A program made the position numbers and the translations under genes. Of a stretch of 62,283 nt of DNA, positions 56,666-62,283 are shown piece by piece. Within the stretch, counting starts at the first letter, position 1. Each line of letters opens with the position of its first letter. The stretch is taken from NCBI GenBank assembly GCA_029245345.1, contig JAQWPM010000018.1, positions 1 to 62,283 of the forward strand. Reading direction: 5' to 3'. Origin of the DNA: Longimicrobiales bacterium (lineage in GTDB: Bacteria; Gemmatimonadota; Gemmatimonadetes; Longimicrobiales; Gaopeijiaceae). Under the pieces are notes generated by a model. It saw nothing but the letters and a program-made list of their open reading frames with translations, had not been told where the DNA came from and did no database searches.

Positions 56666-58063
56666 TCAGTATCCTGCGTTCTGCGTCATGTTCGGATTCG
56701 CATCCGTTTCGTACTGCGGAATCGGCAGAATGCAGAACTGACACGGGTAACCCATGAAAGCCACGTCGCCAGTGACGTCGACCCTGTTGATGTCCATCTT
56801 ATAGCGCATCAGATCGTGGATCCGATGGCCCTCATATCCCAGCTCAATCCGCCGCTCGAGAGCAATGGCATCGAGGAGGGCCTGGCCGGTAGCCACCACT
56901 GCCGGCGCACTGGAAAGACCTCTCTGGCGGATCATGTTCAGGTCAGCCTGCGCCCCGGCAGTGTTGCCGGAACGTGCGTGCGCCTCTGCCCGGTTCAGGT
57001 AGACCTCGGACAGCCTGATGACAGGAATGTTGTCCGTCGAGGTCGAGCTGGGCCACTTCATGACGCGATAGCTCGCATAGATCCCTGCGAGCCCAGGGTC
57101 AATCTGGAACATCTGCATCCGCACGTCGGCGGGATCAATCAGGTCCAACAGATCTTTGGCCGGGAGGTAGTCCCCGTATCCAGTGGCTCTGTACATGCTG
57201 CCGAGGGCGTTGTTCCCGTCCGTGTCGGTGTTCTGGATCTCGAAGATGGCCTCCGACGACCCACCGGCCTTGAACTGATCCACATACGCCTGGCCTTCCA
57301 CCAGCGCATACCTGCCGCTGGAGATGACCGAATTGGACATGGTCACGACGTTGGCCCAATCCTCCATGTACAGGTAGATCCTAGACAGGACCGCCTGGGC
57401 CGCGCTTGCGGTCATCATGAAGGATCCACCCCGGGTCTGGCTCATCATCGAAATCCCGCGAGTGAGATCCGATATAGCCTGGGTGTAGACCTCGCCCACG
57501 GTGTTCCGTGCTGGGAGCAAGGTTACATCCGGCTCCAGGACGATGGGAACGCCGGGGTGTGCCCCACCCGAGGTGAAGGTGTAGTGCTGCCCATACATCC
57601 TCACCAGGTCGAAATAGATCAACCCGCGAAGCGCGTAGACCTCACCCATGATCTGTTGGTAGTCGGCCTGCACGCTTGTCGGCCCATCGAACTCGGCCTG
57701 GATGATCATGTTGAGCATGTTGATGCCTTCGTAGCCCTCCGCCCACAGCTCTTGCTCGAAGCCGTGACCGGTCACAATCTGGCCTTCGAAGTCGGCGAAT
57801 TCCTGATAACGGTTCGCCGAACCGTTCTGCTTCACGTCCTCACCCATGATGTCTGCCATCAGGTAGAGGCTGCGGCCATAGTAGTCCGCGATGGAGATTT
57901 GGTCGTATACGCCGATGATAGCGGCCTCGTAGTCCCCGATCTGCTTGAAATACGCGTCGTTCGACACGGCAGAGTGGGGCTCCAGGACAAGATCGTCACA
58001 TGCGGACGCGACTATGATCAACGGCAACAGCACCGCAATCTTCGCATTCTTTAAGAGTCTCAT
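56666..58063 (-). CDS. SusD/RagB family outer-membrane lipoprotein
   Basis: 465 residues. The lipobox ASAC (about residue 19-22) is followed by the SusD-like helical repeat fold: YFKQIGDYEAAIIGVYDQI, ALRGLIYFDLVRMYG (typical TPR-like helix), VPIVLEPD, and at the end IPVIRLSEVYLNRAEAHAR with ERRIELGYEGHRIHDLMR, the characteristic C-terminal signature. It binds the substrate on the cell surface for the SusC channel encoded 57 bases upstream on the same strand. Peptide or glycan cargo cannot be told by sequence; neighbouring D-aminoacylase genes make peptides or modified amino acids plausible. Confidence 0.95.
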   Translation of the reverse strand: MRLLKNAKIAVLLPLIIVASACDDLVLEPHSAVSNDAYFKQIGDYEAAIIGVYDQISIADYYGRSLYLMADIMGEDVKQNGSANRYQEFADFEGQIVTGHGFEQELWAEGYEGINMLNMIIQAEFDGPTSVQADYQQIMGEVYALRGLIYFDLVRMYGQHYTFTSGGAHPGVPIVLEPDVTLLPARNTVGEVYTQAISDLTRGISMMSQTRGGSFMMTASAAQAVLSRIYLYMEDWANVVTMSNSVISSGRYALVEGQAYVDQFKAGGSSEAIFEIQNTDTDGNNALGSMYRATGYGDYLPAKDLLDLIDPADVRMQMFQIDPGLAGIYASYRVMKWPSSTSTDNIPVIRLSEVYLNRAEAHARSGNTAGAQADLNMIRQRGLSSAPAVVATGQALLDAIALERRIELGYEGHRIHDLMRYKMDINRVDVTGDVAFMGYPCQFCILPIPQYETDANPNMTQNAGY

Positions 58064-58119
58064 GATCGTACCTTATGGATATGGATAAAGTAGTGTTTAC
58101 CTTGGCTCGATTTCATTGC

Positions 58120-61100
58120 CTAGAATTCCACGGTAAACCCGAGACTCAACGTCTTGGAGTTCGGGGTACCCGTGTTGTAGACACCACTTACGGTCTGCTC
58201 AGGGTCAAAGTGGAGGTTTGGTGCCGCCACCCACGTGAGCGGGTTCGTCACGCTGAGGTTCGCCGTCAGTGCAGAGAACCGCATCCGGTTGGCCACGTCC
58301 GTCGGGAACCGATAGGAGACCGTGACATCCTTGAGTCGGATGTAGTCGCCCTTGTCCAAATACCGGTCAGCATTCGAAGGCTGTGAGCTGTTCACGCCAC
58401 CCCACGAAGGCCGTGGGAAGAGCGCGTCGTCACCAGGCTGCTTCCAGCTGTTCTCCCACGCCCACCGAGAGGTGGAGCGCGGCAGGTACCGCCCGTCACC
58501 GTGATAGAAGCGCTCGGCGTTCTCATAGAGGTAGTGGCCGAACATATAAGTGGCTAGAGAGCTGACGGAGATCGACTTGTAGCGCGCTTGGAAGCCGAAG
58601 GCGCCGAGATATTTCGGCGTGGCCGTCTTGTTGTCGTAGAACCGCTCCGCATCATTCAGCTTGTTGCTGGTCGTGGTCTTGCTCGCATCCGTGAACCACA
58701 GCGGATCGCCGTTGGCCGGATCGACGCCGGCCCACCCGTATAGATAGTACTCCTGGTAGTCCCGGCCCTCTTCCCTTCTCTTGGTACCGGCCAGGATGGG
58801 CTCCGTGAGCTTCGTGATCATGTTGTTCTGTGAGGTGATGTTGAAATCCACCCCGAAGTCGAAGTCCTCGGACCGCACGAGCTGCGCGTGGAGCGAGAAC
58901 TCGATTCCTGAGTTCTCCATGTCACCGAAGTTCTGGAGCGTGCTCCGGAAGCCAGTGGTGAGCGACGTCGGCACGTTCAGCAGAAGATCCGTGGAGGTCT
59001 TCTTGTAGTACTCGACGGTACCCGTCAGTCGGCTGTCCAAGACAGCGAAGTCCAGGCCGAGGTTGAAGGAAGCCTGGGATTCCCAGGTCAGCGCGGTGTT
59101 GGAGACACTGGTCGGGGAAGAACCGGGCAGACCGTTGTACGCCCTGTTGAAGCCGTAAAGGCCGCGCCAGGAGTAGTTGCCGATCTCGGCGTTGCCGACC
59201 TCACCGTAGCTAGTGCGCAGTTTTAGGTAGTCGAACAGGCCCATGTCTTGAAACATCGACATGTTGGTCAGCGTAATACCGCCGCCCAGCGCCCAGAAGT
59301 TACCCCAGCGCGTGTCAGGGCCGAACCTAGACGAACCGTCCGTCCGGAAGGAAGCGGAGACAAAGTACGTCCGGTCGTAGTCGTAGTTCACCCGTGCGAA
59401 GTACGACTCGAAGGTGTACTCGTCCTTGGTGGTGGTTCCTTCGGTGATCGCAGCGCTCGCGCCGCGCTTGAGGTTCGGATGTGCGAACCCTTGTCCCCAA
59501 ACATTGGTGCGCTGTCTGTCATTCTTGCTGGCCTCGTACCCGACGACCGTGTTTACACTGTGAACATCACTGAAAGTGTTGGTGTAGTTCAGTGTCTGGG
59601 TGCCCTGCCAGTTCAGGTTCGCTACGCGGGAATCGTCGAAGTTACCACCTACGTTCCGACCGTCTCCGAAGAACATGTTCTGGAAGACGTAGTCGTGAAT
59701 ACTGTACAGGTCGACGGCCCACGAGGAAGCCAGCGTTATCTGGTCGTTGAGCCGATACGTTCCGCTGAGGTTGTTGATGACCCGTGTGGTCTCACGTGTT
59801 TTGGGGTTCTCGTACAGGCCGCCCACAGGGTGGTTCGCACCCATGATGTTCCTGTGCCTGTTGTACCAATACCCGTCCTCGTCCTTCATGGGGAGCATGG
59901 GCGGCATAAAGACGGCCATGTACATGGGGGCCTCCCACGAGCTGCCGTCGTTGATGCCGTTCTGGTCCGTCTTGGCCACGTTGATGTTGTTGGCCAGGGT
60001 GAACTTGTCCGTGAGACGGGCAGTCAGGTTGATCCGGGACGACCAGCGATTGAAGAACTGCTGGTCGACGTTGCCTTGCTGGTCGAAGTTGCTGGCGGAC
60101 ACGTAGTACGTGAGCCGCTCGCTCCCGCCCGTGGCACTCAGATCGGTCTGCCTCGTCACGCCGTTCCGGCTCATGAGCTCACGCCAGTTGTTGTCTTCCT
60201 GGAGCGGCCACTGGTTAGCCAGCTGCACCTCGGCATCGGCCTGGGACATCCCACGGTTCATCCGAGACGTGACGTAGTAGTCGCGGTATTCCGCCGCGTT
60301 CAGACCCTGCAACAGGTTGTTGAAGGCAAAGTCCGACACGCCACCCTGCACCCGCATTTCGAACTTCGGATCGCTGGACCAAATGGCATTTCCTGCGACG
60401 CCACCCTTCGTCGTGATGAGCACCACGCCGTTGGCTCCTCGGGAGCCATAAATGGCGGTGGACGCGGCATCCTTCAGAACGACGAGGCTTTCGATGTCGT
60501 TCGGGTTGATGGACGCGAGCGTGTTCACCGTCCGTCCGCCGTTGCTCACCTCGGTGCTTGCGTTGGAGTCGTTGAAGAGCGGCACGCCATCGATCACGTA
60601 CAGCGGTTCGGCTCCGGCTGAGATGGAACCCTGTCCACGCACGCGGATGTCGAAGCCCGCACCTGGAGCGCCGTCAAGCGACGTGACCTGCACGCCAGGG
60701 CTGCCCTGGATGATGTCTTGGAAAGTCGTCGTCGTCGGGAGCTCGAGATCGACCGCGGAGATGGAGACGATCGAACCGGTCAGTTCCTCCTTACTCGAAG
60801 TCCCGTACCCCGTCACGACGATCTCATCGAGGCTCAACGGGTCCAGTTCCAGTTGGACTTCGACGTTGGCAGTCCCTCCTGCCGAGACCACTACCGTGAC
60901 TGACGACATGGAGTAACCGATGGAGCTGACCTCCACTTCGTACGTTGCCGGCGGTACCCGAAGGATGATAAACCGACCATCCTGGTTCGTTAGGGAACCG
61001 AGTCCGGTGCCCGCAATGAGGACGTTCACGTTGGCCAAGGGTTGGCCCAAATCCGCGGAAGTAACCTGGCCGACGAGGGTACCGAAGTCGTCTTGGGCTG

Positions 61101-61167
61101 TAGCGTCTTCTACCATGACGCCAAGACCGAGAAGCACAACGGCAGCGAGTCCAATCAGACTCTGCAA
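58120..61167 (-). CDS. SusC/RagA family TonB-linked outer-membrane transporter
   Basis: 1015 residues. A signal peptide (AAVVLLGLGVMVEDATAQ) is followed by a carboxypeptidase-regulatory-like domain (about 30-110, GQVTSADLGQPLANVNV), then the TonB box/plug (IVVTGYGTSSKEELTGS, SPGVQVTSLDG, IRVRGQGSI, YVIDGVPLF, YGSRGANGVVLITTK) to about 245, and a large beta barrel ending in a terminal aromatic strand (SLGFTVEF). It imports oligomers across the outer membrane with TonB energy in partnership with the SusD lipoprotein. It is the first gene of the pair; the promoter lies in 61168-61478. Confidence 0.96.
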   Translation of the reverse strand: MQSLIGLAAVVLLGLGVMVEDATAQDDFGTLVGQVTSADLGQPLANVNVLIAGTGLGSLTNQDGRFIILRVPPATYEVEVSSIGYSMSSVTVVVSAGGTANVEVQLELDPLSLDEIVVTGYGTSSKEELTGSIVSISAVDLELPTTTTFQDIIQGSPGVQVTSLDGAPGAGFDIRVRGQGSISAGAEPLYVIDGVPLFNDSNASTEVSNGGRTVNTLASINPNDIESLVVLKDAASTAIYGSRGANGVVLITTKGGVAGNAIWSSDPKFEMRVQGGVSDFAFNNLLQGLNAAEYRDYYVTSRMNRGMSQADAEVQLANQWPLQEDNNWRELMSRNGVTRQTDLSATGGSERLTYYVSASNFDQQGNVDQQFFNRWSSRINLTARLTDKFTLANNINVAKTDQNGINDGSSWEAPMYMAVFMPPMLPMKDEDGYWYNRHRNIMGANHPVGGLYENPKTRETTRVINNLSGTYRLNDQITLASSWAVDLYSIHDYVFQNMFFGDGRNVGGNFDDSRVANLNWQGTQTLNYTNTFSDVHSVNTVVGYEASKNDRQRTNVWGQGFAHPNLKRGASAAITEGTTTKDEYTFESYFARVNYDYDRTYFVSASFRTDGSSRFGPDTRWGNFWALGGGITLTNMSMFQDMGLFDYLKLRTSYGEVGNAEIGNYSWRGLYGFNRAYNGLPGSSPTSVSNTALTWESQASFNLGLDFAVLDSRLTGTVEYYKKTSTDLLLNVPTSLTTGFRSTLQNFGDMENSGIEFSLHAQLVRSEDFDFGVDFNITSQNNMITKLTEPILAGTKRREEGRDYQEYYLYGWAGVDPANGDPLWFTDASKTTTSNKLNDAERFYDNKTATPKYLGAFGFQARYKSISVSSLATYMFGHYLYENAERFYHGDGRYLPRSTSRWAWENSWKQPGDDALFPRPSWGGVNSSQPSNADRYLDKGDYIRLKDVTVSYRFPTDVANRMRFSALTANLSVTNPLTWVAAPNLHFDPEQTVSGVYNTGTPNSKTLSLGFTVEF

Positions 61168-61478
61168 ACCCCACCTAAGTGAATGAAAAATAATATCTCT
61201 CCCCTCATTACGAGGAATAAAAGGGAATCATCTCCGAACAACCTTGTCCGAACTGGAGAACAGATATTACTCCACTCGTACTTCGGCAAGCCCCCTGAAA
61301 AATGGTCGACAGCCTGGGAGCGGGGGCGACCGAAAGGGTCGGTTGGTGCGGCCGCCCCTTGGCGGCCAGAAGCTAACGAGGTAAGACTAGAGCTAAGGGA
61401 TCGGTTCCCACGGATTATACTTGATGGTGAGGACCAGGCACCGGCTGTTCGGGGCCATGACATTAGGGAGTTACTCCA
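61168..61478. other. Divergent control region of susC and the plug lipoprotein
   Basis: 311 bases without a gene. It must hold promoters for the leftward SusC/SusD pair and the rightward plug-domain gene. A TATACT-like -10 occurs near 61417-61422 on the plus strand; no clear operator is seen. Confidence 0.5.
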
Positions 61479-61982
61479 ATGAACGCGTTCTGCAGATACC
61501 GTCTTGTCCCTGCTCACTGCTGGCTGTTCGGTGTGCTGCTGCTCTTGTTCCTGCCGGCCTGCGCGACCACGTCATCGGCGGGGGCCAGGCCGTCGGAAAG
61601 AGAGATGGTCGACATCGGCTATGGAACGGTCGACCCTGACCACCAGACCGGGTCCGTAGTCACTCTTGACGGTCCAGGCACCGGCGAAAACGCCTTCCGG
61701 AGCTTGGGCGACATGTTGAGCAAAATCCCGGGTGTCCAGGTCCAGCAGCTGCCCGGTGGGCGAATCAGCGTGCGGATTCGCGGCACCAATTCGTTCTTGG
61801 GCGGCAAAGAGCCGCTCTGGGTAGTCGACGGAGTGACAATCCAGACTGGCGCCGGGCTCGCCGGCATCAATCCGAGTGCCATCCAGTCGGTTACGGTTCT
61901 GAAGGACCCAGGAGAAACAGCCGTTTTCGGAAGCCGCGGTGCCAACGGCGTGATCCTAGTCAGGATGCGAAGCGGCAGGTAA
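61479..61982 (+). CDS. Free-standing TonB plug-domain lipoprotein
   Basis: 167 residues. The N-terminus has a hydrophobic signal and a lipobox (LPAC), then a complete SusC-type plug: GYGTVDPDHQTGSVV, MLSKIPGVQVQQL, ISVRIRGTNSF, LWVVDGVTI, INPSAIQSVTVLKDPG and VFGSRGANGVILVRM. It stops exactly where the beta barrel would start. It therefore cannot be a transporter; it could bind TonB, gate or inhibit a SusC channel, or sense occupancy. It is divergent from susC. Similar short plug proteins exist in these phyla, but I know of no assigned function. Confidence 0.88.
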   Translation: MNAFCRYRLVPAHCWLFGVLLLLFLPACATTSSAGARPSEREMVDIGYGTVDPDHQTGSVVTLDGPGTGENAFRSLGDMLSKIPGVQVQQLPGGRISVRIRGTNSFLGGKEPLWVVDGVTIQTGAGLAGINPSAIQSVTVLKDPGETAVFGSRGANGVILVRMRSGR

Positions 61983-62010
61983 CACCTGTGAGTGGCGAAA
62001 ACTGACGTTG

Positions 62011-62051
62011 TGCCCCCCTGATCCGCGCTGGGCTCGGTTCAGGGGGGCACG
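62011..62051. terminator. Hairpin after plug lipoprotein gene
   Basis: Stem GTGCCCCCCTGA/TCAGGGGGGCAC, 12 pairs with a 17-base loop, 29 bases past the stop codon. No U-run follows. Confidence 0.6.
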
Positions 62052-62103
62052 TCAGAGCCTCAGGTGAGGCCCAACAGCGGGAGTCGCTTGTTCTGCGCTA
62101 ACT

Positions 62104-62139
62104 AAAAAACCCCGCCCAAGGTCGGAACCTCAAGCGGGG
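62104..62139 (-). terminator. tRNA-Val terminator
   Basis: Read on the minus strand: CCCCGC...GCGGGG with additional inner pairs (AGGT/ACCT), followed by six T (62109 to 62104). It lies 17 bases past the 3' end of the tRNA gene. Confidence 0.88.
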
Positions 62140-62156
62140 CCTCATCAAAGCCCAAG

Positions 62157-62231
62157 TGGGCGCTGAGGGACTCGAACCCCCGACCCCCTGCGTGTAAAGC
62201 AGGTGCTCTAACCAAGCTGAGCTAAGCGCCC
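62157..62231 (-). tRNA. tRNA-Val (anticodon UAC)
   Basis: Read on the minus strand: acceptor stem GGGCGCT/AGCGCCC, D-arm TAGCTCAG with TTGGTTAGAGC, anticodon arm CCTGC-TTTACAC-GCAGG (anticodon TAC, reading GUA/GUG), T-arm GGGGGTTCGAGTCCCTC and discriminator A. CCA is not encoded. Its 3' part is duplicated at 53056-53096. Confidence 0.97.
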
Positions 62232-62283
62232 TAACAGTTTCCAGATCCCGCAGGAAGCCGAGTCACCAATAAGTCACCTCAGC

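Larger units (their letters stand above)
53056..62197. mobile_element. Putative tRNA-Val-bounded genomic island (about 9.1 kb)
   Basis: The segment lies between a tRNA 3'-end copy (53056-53096) and the intact tRNA-Val (62157-62231) in direct orientation, with the fragment on the 3' side of the tRNA, as integrases leave it. Content: two D-aminoacylase-like genes (one frameshifted), SusD, SusC and a plug-domain lipoprotein. No integrase, excisionase or transfer gene is visible, so if it is an island it is an old, trimmed one. Confidence 0.4.

Overview
This is a high-GC chromosomal window from a peptide-scavenging, Gram-negative-type bacterium. An outer membrane is implied by a SusC/SusD pair, lipoprotein signals and a Tat-secreted enzyme. 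The mix of many secreted S9 prolyl-oligopeptidase-type peptidases, PD40 beta-propeller/amidohydrolase fusions, VPS10/sortilin-like Asp-box proteins and SusC/SusD proteins is what I associate with Gemmatimonadota. That placement is an inference from gene content, not a measured phylogeny.

Layout. 0-4.3 kb: a secreted amidohydrolase, then two AT-rich genes (a CDP-alcohol phosphatidyltransferase and an alpha/beta hydrolase) set among high-GC non-coding repeats; this looks like acquired DNA. 4.3-15.7 kb: a large PD40-amidohydrolase, a truncated relative of it, three S9 peptidases, and remnants of a TPR protein and of a MazEF-like toxin-antitoxin pair. 16-22 kb: a three-domain APC transporter, a Tat-exported aldo/keto reductase and catalase-peroxidase katG. 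22.5-26.3 kb (minus strand): a tightly overlapping unit of M19 dipeptidase, secreted anchored protein, 37-residue membrane peptide and sodium:solute symporter, preceded by a broken receiver domain. 26.5-29 kb: another S9 peptidase. 29.1-32.1 kb: a translationally coupled methyltransferase, FAD oxidoreductase and type III polyketide synthase. 32.1-37.6 kb: a secreted PHP-domain protein, an Asp-box repeat protein and a lipoprotein. 37.8-42.2 kb: an NAD-linked formate dehydrogenase whose catalytic subunit is interrupted by an in-frame TGA followed by a bacterial SECIS hairpin, so it is a selenoprotein rather than two broken genes. 42.2-52.7 kb: a TMTC-like membrane TPR protein, a class C serine hydrolase, an S9 peptidase, an operon of AroM-like, cyclic amidohydrolase and DapA-family genes, a deleted YtcJ-like amidohydrolase and an AGCS symporter. 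53.1-62.2 kb: a segment bracketed by an intact tRNA-Val(UAC) gene and a degenerate copy of its 3' half. It carries two D-aminoacylase-like genes (one frameshifted), SusD, SusC and a free-standing TonB plug lipoprotein.

Working together: secreted S9 peptidases and amidohydrolases would process peptides and modified or D-amino-acid substrates. SusC/SusD would import oligomers across the outer membrane. The SSF, AGCS and APC transporters would move products across the inner membrane, and the DapA-like, hydantoinase-like and dipeptidase enzymes would complete breakdown. Formate dehydrogenase would supply reductant, and KatG would protect against peroxide. The strongest findings are the selenocysteine formate dehydrogenase with its SECIS element, the tRNA-Val-bounded segment, and the AT-rich gene segments bounded by repeats.
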